Positions 35,308 through 44,176 of a DNA stretch of 58,989 nucleotides are shown here, piece after piece (within the stretch, counting starts at the first letter, position 1; every line of letters begins with the position of its first letter). The DNA comes from Pseudomonas viridiflava (GTDB lineage: Bacteria > Pseudomonadota > Gammaproteobacteria > Pseudomonadales > Pseudomonadaceae): NCBI RefSeq assembly GCF_001642795.1, contig NZ_LKEH01000018.1:251649-310637 (forward strand). Direction: 5' to 3'. The notes beneath the pieces are model-generated. The model saw only the letters and a list, made by a program, of their open reading frames with translations. It was not told the origin of the DNA and did not search any database. The position numbers and the translations under genes were made by a program.

Positions 35308-37373
35308 CCCTGCTCATGGCCGCGCTCGCTGATCAGTTCCTTGATTCTGGACGCCAGTACCTCCAGCCCGAAGGGTTTGGTGAGTATCTGTGTCCTTGGT
35401 TGCAGATGGCAGCCGTCCAGAGCCGAGGTCTCGGCATAGCCGGTGATGAACAGGGTGGGCAGGGCGGGGCGTTTCGTGCGTGCGGCGTCGGCCATTTCCC
35501 GGCCGTTCATGCCACCGGGCAGGCCGACGTCGCTGATCAGCAGGTCGATGTGTATGTCCGACTGCAGGATCTCCAAACCCGCCTGCGCATCTGCAGCTTC
35601 CAGCGCGTGATAGCCTTCTGTTGAAAGCACCTCGACGACCAGCATTCGCACCGACGGTTCGTCGTCGACCACCAGCACCGTCTCACCGTGGTGGGGCAGC
35701 GGCGTTTCGTCACTGCTCTTGTCAGTGGTTTCCTGCTGCGCATCGGGAAGGTGACGAGGCAGGTGCATCACGATGGTCGTGCCCTGGCCTTCGACCGACT
35801 CGACCTTGATCTGGCCGCCCGATTGCCTCACGAAGCCATACACCATCGACAGGCCCAGACCTGTTCCCGCACCAATCGGCTTGGTGGTGAAGAACGGCTC
35901 GAATGCCTTGGCCACGGTCTCCGGACTCATGCCGGTGCCGGTGTCCGTCACGCGAATACTCAGATGATCGCCAGCCGTGATGCCGTGGTCCGGGTCGATG
36001 CATTCATCCAGCGAAGCGTTGGAGGTTTCGATGATGATACGGCCGCCATTGGGCATCGCATCCCGTGCGTTCAGACACAGGTTGAGCAGGGAGTTTTCCA
36101 GCTGTGCATGGTCGATCAGTGCAGGCCAGACCTCGTCTCCTGCGACAACTTGCAATTCGATGGACGGGCCGACTGTACGGCCGATCAGTTCTTCCATGCC
36201 GTGAATCAGGGTGTTCACGTTGGTGACTTCAGGAGACAGCGTCTGGCGCCGGGAAAAGGCCAGCAGACGATGCGTCAATGACGCGGCTCGTCGAACGGCA
36301 CCCTGAGCCACGCTCACGTATTTGTCCACATCGGCCAGACGTCCCTGGGCCATACGGGTCTGGATCATTTCCAGACTGCCCGAAATGCCGGCCAGCAGGT
36401 TATTGAAGTCGTGGGCGATGCCGCCAGTGAGTTGTCCCACGGCGTCCATCTTCTGGGCGTGCCGCAAGGCATCTTCGACCTGTTCACGTTCGTGAATGGC
36501 CTGCTCGATGCGTTGTTCCAGCGTCTGATTGAGTTCCTTGACGGCCACTTCGGCCTGCTTTCTGGCCGTCACATCGATGGACGAGCCAATCAGGCCGATG
36601 ACTTCCCCGTCGTCGTTGAGCAGCGGGGCCTTGGTGGACAGGAACGTGGCGGCCGAGCCATCGGGCAGGTTGACCTGCTCCTCGATCTGTTCGCTGGTGT
36701 TGTTGTCCATGATCCGGCGGTCGGTCTGCATGATGATCCGCGCCTGATCCTTGTCCTCCAGAAAGTCCATGTCGGTCTTGCCGATGAAGAATTCCGGTGG
36801 TTTGCCGATCAGCGTTTCCGTGCCGCGATTGGCGACCAGCATCCGGCCTTCCAGATCCTTGGCGTAGACAACGCCGGGAACCGCTGCGGTGAAGATGCGC
36901 AGCAGCGAGGTCAGACGATCCCGCTCCTGTTCGGCGGCGCGGCGCGCTTCGATATCCAGCAGTACGCCGGGGCAGCGTATCGCCTGACCCTCTGAGTCAC
37001 GTTCTATACGACTGTTGGCTTCCACCCAGCGATAACCGCCATCCTTGTGCTTGACTCGATATTCGCAGCGGAAGATGTCGCCGCTGTCCAGGATGTCCTT
37101 GATGGCGTCTCCTACCCTGATCACGTCGTCAGGGTGGATAGAGGTCATCACGCACTCAAGCGGCAGGCCGTCGCGGCAGGTCTGCCTGGATAATCCGAAG
37201 GTGCGGGCAAAGCGCTCGTCAGCCACCAGCAGATCGCCGGGCACGTCCCAGATCCAGGTGCCCACGACGGCGCCCGAGTCCAGTGCCAGCTGCATCTGCT
37301 CGAAGTTTTCTTCTGTTGAAGAACCCGATTGTTCTGAATGTATTGGCCCCATGTCAGGCGCATCATTATTCAT
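35286..37373 (-). CDS. Hybrid sensor kinase, PAS-PAS-HisKA-HATPase-REC
   Basis: A 695-residue cytosolic kinase with no membrane helix. Two PAS domains span roughly residues 25-145 and 160-275, each followed by a PAC-like motif. A coiled-coil links to the H-box with His321 (GGIAHDFNNLLAG), an N-box CLNARDAMPNGG and a G1 box DTGTGMSPE. A C-terminal receiver carries Asp615 in LISDVGLPGG. It senses an intracellular cue such as redox or light and passes the phosphate to its receiver and then to an unlinked partner. No cofactor-binding residues could be confirmed. Confidence 0.92.
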   Translation of the reverse strand: MNNDAPDMGPIHSEQSGSSTEENFEQMQLALDSGAVVGTWIWDVPGDLLVADERFARTFGLSRQTCRDGLPLECVMTSIHPDDVIRVGDAIKDILDSGDIFRCEYRVKHKDGGYRWVEANSRIERDSEGQAIRCPGVLLDIEARRAAEQERDRLTSLLRIFTAAVPGVVYAKDLEGRMLVANRGTETLIGKPPEFFIGKTDMDFLEDKDQARIIMQTDRRIMDNNTSEQIEEQVNLPDGSAATFLSTKAPLLNDDGEVIGLIGSSIDVTARKQAEVAVKELNQTLEQRIEQAIHEREQVEDALRHAQKMDAVGQLTGGIAHDFNNLLAGISGSLEMIQTRMAQGRLADVDKYVSVAQGAVRRAASLTHRLLAFSRRQTLSPEVTNVNTLIHGMEELIGRTVGPSIELQVVAGDEVWPALIDHAQLENSLLNLCLNARDAMPNGGRIIIETSNASLDECIDPDHGITAGDHLSIRVTDTGTGMSPETVAKAFEPFFTTKPIGAGTGLGLSMVYGFVRQSGGQIKVESVEGQGTTIVMHLPRHLPDAQQETTDKSSDETPLPHHGETVLVVDDEPSVRMLVVEVLSTEGYHALEAADAQAGLEILQSDIHIDLLISDVGLPGGMNGREMADAARTKRPALPTLFITGYAETSALDGCHLQPRTQILTKPFGLEVLASRIKELISERGHEQGQPRAFK

Positions 37374-37843
37374 ACGGTCGACTCGTTTACGCGCTTGGTT
37401 TGCAAGGCCTTATTCATCAGGCAGTTTTGCTGAGCAGAAGTTGTGCAATTTGAAAACTTTTGCGGCCATACGGCCTGACGTGAGCATCACTGACACGCGA
37501 TCATTCCATAAATTGCGGACTAAGGTGATGTTAAAAGCACATCATCCGCTCATTGGTCCGGCAGCTCACAGGCGAATCGCCTTCGTCGACAGCACTCCAA
37601 GTCTTGAATGCCAGTTGCTGTTTGCGCATTGAGGTATCTATAAAGTGATCGGGTAGCTGAGGTCGGTCGATTGTCAGGCGACGTATCGCCAGCCTGCCTC
37701 AACACTGATCGTGCCCATCGCGTGGGCATGCCGCCCGTGACGCTCCGCGTCACACATGGCGCAGACCGCGAAATCAGTGAGCCGAGCGCATGGCTCAAGT
37801 CACCTTTTCGCCCCTCGGCGACTTATTCATAGTTCGCCAGCCG
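37374..37843. other. Repeat-bearing gap between hybrid kinase and LysR genes
   Basis: A 470-bp non-coding region. The kinase promoter should lie at 37374-37560. Positions 37700-37760 carry two hairpins, TGCCCA/TGGGCA (37712-37728) and GTGACG/CGTCAC (37737-37753). The second shares the 12-mer GACGCTCCGCGT with the palindromic element at 47461-47590, so it may be a remnant of the same repeat family. No gene seen. Confidence 0.6.
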
Positions 37844-38734
37844 CTACTGCGGCCACTGCTCCAGCAGCATCGCGACGAATTTCTCGGCAGCGGGGGACAG
37901 GGATGCGCCGCGCCTCGAGACCAGGCCCAGGGTTCTGATCACAACCGGGTCAACCAGCGGAACGCTCACCAGCGTCGGATGATCGTCGGCCGGCATTGCC
38001 AGGCTGGGCATCGCAGAGATGCCGAGACCTGCCTCGACCATCCCCAGCGACGTGGACAAATGCTGCACCTCGTAGAACCACTTCGGACGCCAGCCCAATC
38101 CGGCCAATGCATGGTCGAGGATCATCCGGTTACCACTCAAGCGTCCTACACCGATCAGCCGATAGTCGCTCAGTTCGATCCAGGCCACGGATTCGCGCTG
38201 GGCCAGTTCATGATCACGTCGGCAGGCCAGCACGAATGGCTCTTTCACCAGTGGCACGAACTCGATGTCCGGATGCTGTCCGCTCATCATGTTGATGCCG
38301 AAATCTGCCTCGCCCCGCAGCACCGCTTCCAGACCTTCGTTGGCACTCAGGTCGAGCAGGCGGATGCGGATCTGTGGATAACGCTCGTTGTACAGCCGTA
38401 TCACGCTGGGCAGGAAATAGAACGCAGCCGTCGGAATACAGGCGAGGGTGACCTGACCGATCTGACGTTCGGCCAGTTCGCGGATGTTGAGAATCGAATC
38501 CTCGAAATCATCCAGCAGCCGTCGTGCCTTGGGAAAGAAATCCCGGCCTACGCTCGTCAGACTCACCCGTCGCGTGGTGCGATCCAACAACGACGTGCCC
38601 AAGCCCTGTTCCAGTTTCTTGATGCGTCGGGTGAGCGCTGGTTGCGAAATGTGCAGCACTTCGGCAGCTTCGTGAAAGCTGCCAAGTTCGGCGATCTTCA
38701 CGAAAGATCGGATATCCTGCAGTTCATATTCCAA
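37844..38734 (-). CDS. LysR regulator of the PrpF/DctA/CitM cluster
   Basis: A 296-residue LysR-type regulator with an N-terminal helix-turn-helix (GSFHEAAEVLHISQPALTRR) and an effector-binding domain. It is divergent from the isomerase gene. A LysR-type box, ATTATT-N11-AATAAT at 38783-38805, lies between them. It likely activates the isomerase-transporter operon in response to an organic acid; this follows the usual LysR arrangement and is not proven. Confidence 0.9.
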   Translation of the reverse strand: MEYELQDIRSFVKIAELGSFHEAAEVLHISQPALTRRIKKLEQGLGTSLLDRTTRRVSLTSVGRDFFPKARRLLDDFEDSILNIRELAERQIGQVTLACIPTAAFYFLPSVIRLYNERYPQIRIRLLDLSANEGLEAVLRGEADFGINMMSGQHPDIEFVPLVKEPFVLACRRDHELAQRESVAWIELSDYRLIGVGRLSGNRMILDHALAGLGWRPKWFYEVQHLSTSLGMVEAGLGISAMPSLAMPADDHPTLVSVPLVDPVVIRTLGLVSRRGASLSPAAEKFVAMLLEQWPQ

Positions 38735-38782
38735 GATTTATTCCCCGCTGCCGAGCATGAAAGGACAATATGCCGAGCTTAC

Positions 38783-38805
38783 ATTATTTCGTTAAGTGGA
38801 ATAAT
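38783..38805. promoter_or_regulatory. LysR-type operator
   Basis: ATTATT (38783-38788) and AATAAT (38800-38805) are perfectly inverted with 11 bases between, the T-N11-A geometry of LysR boxes. The site lies 48 bp from the regulator gene start and about 97 bp from the isomerase start. A related TTATTCC half-site occurs near 38740. Confidence 0.65.
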
Positions 38806-38901
38806 GGCTACGATCTTTGCATTGGATAAAACACAAACATCCGTGTGACTCTTGCTTTCAACGCATCAATACTCCCAATTGATCACCAAGAGTCAGACTT
38901 T

Positions 38902-39984
38902 ATGCAACCGATTCCCTGCGTACTCATGCGCGGCGGCACCTCCAAGGGGCCGGTATTCCTCGCCAGTGATCTACCTGTTTCAACGGCCGAACGTGACGAG
39001 CTGCTGCTGGCCGTCATGGGGTCGGGGCATGAACTGGAAATCGACGGCATTGGTGGCGGCAGTCCGCAGACCAGCAAGGTCGCGATTGTCAGTCCTTCTC
39101 CGCACGCCGACGCCGACGTCGATTATCTGTTCGTGCAGGTGATGGTGTCCCAGCGCCGCGTTGATACTGCGCCCAATTGCGGCAACATGCTCTGCGCCGT
39201 CGGGCCGTTCGCGGTCGAGCACGGGCTGGTGGCGGCGGCCGGTGATGTCACTCAGGTGCGGATTCGCAACCTCAACACCGGCACGTTCGTCTGCGCCGAC
39301 GTCAACACGCCGGGCGGTCAGGTCAGTTATGACGGCGACACGCAGATCGATGGCGTTCCCGGTTCTGCAGCCCCTGTGCAACTGACCTTTCTCGATGCGG
39401 CGGGCAGCAAGACCGGAAAGCTGTTTCCGACCGGCCAACAGACCGATGTCTTCGATGGCGTACCGGTAACCTGCATCGACATGGCAATGCCGATGGTCAT
39501 CATCGAAGCCTCGCTACTGGGCAAGCGCGGCGATGAAAGCCCCGCCGAACTGGATGCCGACACTGACTTCCTGCGCAAGCTGGAAGCGCTGCGGCTCAAG
39601 GCCGGTGCCGCGATGGGGTTGGGTGATGTCAGCGACAAAGTGATCCCCAAGCCGGTGCTGGTTTCACTGCCCAGCGCAGGCGGTACGCTCAAGGTTCGTT
39701 ACTTCATGCCGCACAACTGCCACAAGGCACTGGCCATTACCGGCTCGATCGGTCTGGCAACGGCTTGCGTGAGTGACGCCACGGTGGTCGCGCAGCTGCT
39801 TGGCACCAGCGGCAACGAGCGCTTGCAGCAGGTACGAATCGAACACCCGAGCGGGGCCATCGACGTCGCCATGAGCTACGTCGGACCTGACCGGCAGACC
39901 ATCCGGGCTTCGGTGGTGCGCACGGCGCGCCGACTGTTTTCCGGCGAAGTGTATGCGCCACTCGCTCAGCGACTGGCTGGCTAG
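38902..39984 (+). CDS. PrpF/GalD-family isomerase (aconitate or oxalomesaconate type)
   Basis: A 360-residue protein of the PrpF (DUF453) family, two diaminopimelate-epimerase-like halves. The family start (CVLMRGGTSKGPVFLASDLP) and NCGNMLCAVGPFA are clear. Known members move a double bond in 2-methylaconitate (PrpF) or tautomerise 4-oxalomesaconate (GalD); others act on trans-aconitate. Neither propionate (prpBCD) nor gallate (galABC) genes are adjacent. The neighbours are instead di- and tricarboxylate transporters, so aconitate-like substrates are more likely. ATG 38902 is the family start. Confidence 0.85.
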   Translation: MQPIPCVLMRGGTSKGPVFLASDLPVSTAERDELLLAVMGSGHELEIDGIGGGSPQTSKVAIVSPSPHADADVDYLFVQVMVSQRRVDTAPNCGNMLCAVGPFAVEHGLVAAAGDVTQVRIRNLNTGTFVCADVNTPGGQVSYDGDTQIDGVPGSAAPVQLTFLDAAGSKTGKLFPTGQQTDVFDGVPVTCIDMAMPMVIIEASLLGKRGDESPAELDADTDFLRKLEALRLKAGAAMGLGDVSDKVIPKPVLVSLPSAGGTLKVRYFMPHNCHKALAITGSIGLATACVSDATVVAQLLGTSGNERLQQVRIEHPSGAIDVAMSYVGPDRQTIRASVVRTARRLFSGEVYAPLAQRLAG

Positions 39985-40043
39985 GCCGCCTGACCTGATT
40001 ATCAACTCCGCATCAGAACAACTCCAATAATGGGTGATGCCTC

Positions 40044-41348
40044 ATGAAAATCGCAAAATCACTGTATTTCCAGATCATCTGCGCCGTGATCCTCGGGGTC
40101 CTGGTCGGACACTTCTGGGCGCAGCAGGCCGTCGCCCTCAAACCGCTGGGCGATGCGTTCATCAAGCTGATCAAGATGATGATCGCCCCGGTGGTGTTCT
40201 GCACCATCGTCACCGGCATCGCCGGCATGAGCGACAAACAGTCGCTCGGTCGGCTGATGAGCAAGACGCTGCTGCTGTTTCTGGGGCTGACGGTGGTCAG
40301 CCTGATCATCGGACTGGTCGCGGTCTACGTGTTCCAGCCCGGCACCGGCATGAACATCGATCCGGCAAAGCTCAGCACGGCGGGCCTGTCCCAGTACACC
40401 GAATCGGCGGCGAAACTGGGTGTCGTGGATTTCTTCATGCACATCATTCCCGAGACTTTCGTCGGAGCGTTCAACAAGGGTGAAGTATTACCGGTGTTGT
40501 TCATCGCAGTGCTGTCGGGCTTTGCCCTGTCGTCGCTGGGCGAGCGCGGCAAGCCGGTGCTGAATGTGCTGGAATCGGCTTCGCACATGGTCTTCAAGAT
40601 ATTTTCCTACCTCATGCGCTTCGCCCCGATTGGCGCGTTCGGCGCGCTGGCATTCACCGTGGGGCAGTACGGCATCACTTCGCTGGGGTCACTCGCCAAG
40701 CTGATCATGACCCTGTACATCGCCTGCGGTTTCTTCGTGTTTGTGGTGCTGGGCAGCATCTGTCGGGCCAACGGGTTCAGCCTTTGGAAACTGCTGCGCT
40801 ATTTCCGCGAGGAGTTTTTGGTGGTGCTGGGCACCTCGTCAACGGAACCGGTCATGCCACGCATGCTGGAAAAACTGCAGGCGCTGGGTTGCAAGAAAGG
40901 TGTTGTCGGTCTGGTACTGCCAACCGGTTATTCCTTCAACCTGGACGGCACGGCGATCTACCTGTCGTTGGCGGCGGTGTTCATTGCTCAGGCCTGCAAC
41001 ATCGAACTGAGCATGACCCAGACCCTGACCATGCTGGCGATCATGCTGCTGTCTTCCAAAGGCGCGGCAGGCGTGACCGGCAGCGGCTTCGTTGCACTGG
41101 CCTCGACCCTGACCGTGATCCACGACATTCCGCTGGCGGGCTTGGCCTTGCTGATCGGCGTCGATCGGTTCATGTCCGAAGCCCGTGCGCTGACCAGTCT
41201 GGCAAGCAACGCGGTGGCAACTGTGGCGATCTCGCTGTCGGAGAACGCCTGTGACCGTCAGGTGCTGATGCAGCAACTCGACAACCGATCGACAGCCAAA
41301 CGGCCTGCCCCGGAATGGGATGCGCCGCAGGTCGCCGAGCGGAGCTGA
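40044..41348 (+). CDS. dctA: C4-dicarboxylate:cation symporter
   Basis: A 434-residue DAACS-family carrier. The re-entrant-loop motif GTSSTEPVMPRM and the substrate-site motif PTGYSFNLDGTAIYL are those of DctA, which takes up succinate, malate and fumarate. Eight helices with two hairpins are expected. It lies 59 bp after the isomerase and probably shares its transcript. Pseudomonads often encode more than one DctA, so this one may be tuned to a related acid. Confidence 0.9.
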   Translation: MKIAKSLYFQIICAVILGVLVGHFWAQQAVALKPLGDAFIKLIKMMIAPVVFCTIVTGIAGMSDKQSLGRLMSKTLLLFLGLTVVSLIIGLVAVYVFQPGTGMNIDPAKLSTAGLSQYTESAAKLGVVDFFMHIIPETFVGAFNKGEVLPVLFIAVLSGFALSSLGERGKPVLNVLESASHMVFKIFSYLMRFAPIGAFGALAFTVGQYGITSLGSLAKLIMTLYIACGFFVFVVLGSICRANGFSLWKLLRYFREEFLVVLGTSSTEPVMPRMLEKLQALGCKKGVVGLVLPTGYSFNLDGTAIYLSLAAVFIAQACNIELSMTQTLTMLAIMLLSSKGAAGVTGSGFVALASTLTVIHDIPLAGLALLIGVDRFMSEARALTSLASNAVATVAISLSENACDRQVLMQQLDNRSTAKRPAPEWDAPQVAERS

Positions 41349-41393
41349 TCCGGCCTCAACAACCTTCGACCGACACGTATCATCTGCCTTCGG

Positions 41394-41411
41394 GCCTCGC
41401 CATCGCGAGGC
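41394..41411 (+). terminator. Hairpin between dctA and citrate transporter genes
   Basis: GCCTCGC (41394-41400) pairs with GCGAGGC (41405-41411) around a 4-base loop, 45 bp after the dctA stop. There is no T-run. It may partly terminate or stabilise the upstream message. Confidence 0.45.
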
Positions 41412-41465
41412 TCGACAGGCCTTGCCGTGCGCGTCGTTCATCCATAACAACAAGAGAATATTCCG

Positions 41466-42770
41466 ATGCTTGCCTTCCTCGGCCTAGCCATGGTGGTGGT
41501 CTTCACCTACCTGATCATGTCCAAACGCCTGTCGCCCATCGTCGCGCTGACCTTGGTGCCTGTGGTCTTCGCCGTGCTGGGCGGTTTTGGCGGCACCACC
41601 GGCAAAATGATGCTCGACGGCCTGAAAATGGTCGCCCCGTCTGCCGCACTGCTGCTGTTCGCGATTCTGTTTTTCGGGCTGATGATCGATGCCGGTCTGT
41701 TCGATCCGCTGATTCGCAAGATCCTCAAGCGCGTCAACGGCGACCCGCTGAAAATCGCCGTCGGTACCGCGTTGCTGTCGCTGACCGTGGCACTGGACGG
41801 CGATGGCACCACCACCTACATGATCACCTGCGCGGCGATGCTGCCGCTGTACAAGCGCATCGGCATGAACCCGATGATTCTGGGCATCATCTCGATGCTG
41901 TCGCTGAGCATCATGAGCGGCATGACGCCCTGGGGTGGACCGGCCACGCGGGCCATTGCCGCGCTGGGGCTGGATGCCGGCGAGTATTTCATTCCGCTGC
42001 TGCCGACCATGATCGGCGGGGCTGCGTGGGTGGTGTTCACCGCCTTTGTGCTCGGTCGCAGCGAGCGCAAGCGCATCGGCAATGTACAACTGCAGAGCGG
42101 CGGTGGCGGTTGTTACATCGATGCCATTCTGGGCGACACGCCGCACAAACGGCCCAAACTGGCCTACGTCAACCTGGCGTTGGTGATCGTGGTGATGGTG
42201 GCGCTGGTCATGGGCCTGATGCATTCGGCGATCCTGTTTCTGATCGGCTTCGTGCTGGCGCTGATGATCAACTACCCGCAACTGGACATTCAGAAAGAGC
42301 GGATTCTGGCCCACTCCGGCAATGCCATGACCGTGGTCTTGCTGGTGTTCGCCGCAGGCATCTTTGCCGGGATTTTTTCCGGCACCAAGATGGTCGATGC
42401 CTTGGCGCAAACGCTGGTCAGCTGGATTCCGCCGGAGTGGGGCCACCTGTTCCCGCTGGTGGTGGCGATCACCAGCATGCCGCTGACCTTCGTGCTGTCC
42501 AACGATGCCTATTACTTCGGCGTGGTGCCGATTCTGGCCAACGCGGCAGCGGCCTATGGCATCAGCCCGCTGGAAATCGCCCGCGCCTCGATTCTTGGCC
42601 AGCCGGTGCACCTGATGAGCCCGCTGGTGGCGTCGACCCTGTTGCTGGTCGGCATGATCGACCGTGACATCGGCGACTTCCAGAAAGCCACCCTGAAATG
42701 GGCCGTGCTCACATCGCTGGTGGTCACGGCGTTGGCTCTGCTGACAGGCGCCATCAGCCTGTTCGTCTGA
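41466..42770 (+). CDS. CitMHS-family citrate/tricarboxylate transporter
   Basis: A 434-residue inner-membrane carrier of about twelve helices. The residues GDGTTTYMITCAAMLPLY and GMTPWGGPATRA are typical of the CitMHS family, which moves citrate or related acids as metal complexes with protons. In this cluster it offers a tricarboxylate route beside DctA, fitting an isomerase of aconitate-like acids. ATG 41466 follows AGAG in the leader. Confidence 0.9.
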   Translation: MLAFLGLAMVVVFTYLIMSKRLSPIVALTLVPVVFAVLGGFGGTTGKMMLDGLKMVAPSAALLLFAILFFGLMIDAGLFDPLIRKILKRVNGDPLKIAVGTALLSLTVALDGDGTTTYMITCAAMLPLYKRIGMNPMILGIISMLSLSIMSGMTPWGGPATRAIAALGLDAGEYFIPLLPTMIGGAAWVVFTAFVLGRSERKRIGNVQLQSGGGGCYIDAILGDTPHKRPKLAYVNLALVIVVMVALVMGLMHSAILFLIGFVLALMINYPQLDIQKERILAHSGNAMTVVLLVFAAGIFAGIFSGTKMVDALAQTLVSWIPPEWGHLFPLVVAITSMPLTFVLSNDAYYFGVVPILANAAAAYGISPLEIARASILGQPVHLMSPLVASTLLLVGMIDRDIGDFQKATLKWAVLTSLVVTALALLTGAISLFV

Positions 42771-42794
42771 CTTTAAACCCTCCCTGTGCATTCA

Positions 42795-42814
42795 CGCGCC
42801 CTTGACCGGGGCGC
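42795..42814 (+). terminator. Hairpin before the porin gene
   Basis: CGCGCCC (42795-42801) pairs with GGGCGCG (42808-42814) in the 79-bp gap between the citrate transporter and the porin. It could lower read-through or shield mRNA ends. Confidence 0.45.
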
Positions 42815-42849
42815 GCGGATCACTGCGCCTCCAATAACAAGAACGAGCC

Positions 42850-44106
42850 ATGAGCATGAACACATTTTTCCAGCGCACCGCCTTGCCTTCACTGCTGTTG
42901 AGCGTCGCCCCCTGGGTGAGCGCAGGCGGTTTCATCGAAGACAGCAAATTGAAGCTGCAATTGCGCAACGTCTATTTCAACGAGAACTTCCGTGACGAAC
43001 ACGGCCTGAGCACGCGTGCTGCGTTGACGGCCAAGAGCGAGCGGACTGAATGGGCACAAGGCCTGCTGCTGGATTATCAATCCGGGTTCACACCGGGTGT
43101 ACTGGGTTTCGGCGTCGATGCTTCCGGCTTGCTGGGCATCAAGCTGGATTCCGGCAAGGGACGCAGCGGCACCGGCCTGTTGCCGGTCCACAGCGATGGC
43201 CGCGCGGCCGATGAGTTTTCCAGTCTGGGCGCCACTGCCAAGGTACGTCTGGCCAAGACCACCGTGAAATACGGTTCGCTGCTGCCCAAAACGCCGGTCC
43301 TGGTCTACAACGATGCGCGCCTGTTGCCGCAGGTCTATCAGGGCACCCAGTTCACCAGCACAGACATTGAAAACCTGACCCTGACGGGCGGGCGTCTGGA
43401 TCAGTTCAAGTTGCGCGACTCGTCGGACAGCCGCTCGATCATCCCGGACGGCTTCAGCGGCAAGGGCTCGGACTTCACCTATGTCGGCGGCGACTATCGG
43501 TTCGGCAAGAACGTTCGTCTGAGCTACTTCTATGGCGAGTTGGAAGATTTCTATCGCCAGCAGTTTGCGTCCATTCAGCACGACCTGAAGCTGGGATCCG
43601 GCGTGCTGACCAGCGACCTGCGTTATTTCCACAGCGTCGATGCCGGTGCTGCGCGCAGCGGCAAGATCGACAACGACATGCTCAGCGGTCAGCTGACCTA
43701 CGCGCTGGCCGGGCACAGCGTCGGGGCCGGTTATCAGGTGCTGAGCGGCGATGCGGGCCTGCCTTATATAAGCGGGGCGACGGTGTACTCGTTCAGTAAC
43801 GTGGGCATCGGCAAGTTCATCGAGGAAGACGAGAAAACCTGGATGGTCAGTTACGGCTACGACTTCGCCCGCCTGGGTGCGCCGGGCCTGACGTTTTCCT
43901 CGCGCTACCTGCGTGGCGACAATGAGAAATCAGGTCCGGCGCAGTTGCGCGAGTGGGAATGTGACGCCGAGATTGCCTATGTGGTGCAAGGCGGTGCCTT
44001 CAAGGGGCTGGGTGTGAAGCTGCGCAACTATGTGTATCGATCCGATTTCGCCCGCGGACGCGACAGCAACCGGCTGTACCTGACCTATGACATTGCGCTT
44101 TGGTAA
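42850..44106 (+). CDS. OprD-family outer-membrane porin
   Basis: A 418-residue substrate-specific porin. The signal peptide ends near VSAG (residue ~25). The mature start FIEDSKLKLQLRNVYFNENF and the terminal strand LYLTYDIALW, with an aromatic final residue, are typical of the 18-strand OprD barrel. OprD/OpdH-type porins admit small carboxylates; as the last gene of this cluster it should supply the outer-membrane entry step for the same acid. A second ATG at 42856 is also possible. Confidence 0.93.
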   Translation: MSMNTFFQRTALPSLLLSVAPWVSAGGFIEDSKLKLQLRNVYFNENFRDEHGLSTRAALTAKSERTEWAQGLLLDYQSGFTPGVLGFGVDASGLLGIKLDSGKGRSGTGLLPVHSDGRAADEFSSLGATAKVRLAKTTVKYGSLLPKTPVLVYNDARLLPQVYQGTQFTSTDIENLTLTGGRLDQFKLRDSSDSRSIIPDGFSGKGSDFTYVGGDYRFGKNVRLSYFYGELEDFYRQQFASIQHDLKLGSGVLTSDLRYFHSVDAGAARSGKIDNDMLSGQLTYALAGHSVGAGYQVLSGDAGLPYISGATVYSFSNVGIGKFIEEDEKTWMVSYGYDFARLGAPGLTFSSRYLRGDNEKSGPAQLREWECDAEIAYVVQGGAFKGLGVKLRNYVYRSDFARGRDSNRLYLTYDIALW

Positions 44107-44176
44107 TCAACACCGTTTCAGGAAAAGTACAACGCCTGGGCGAGCCAGGCATTGTACGTATTCGTTGAAGCCTTGA

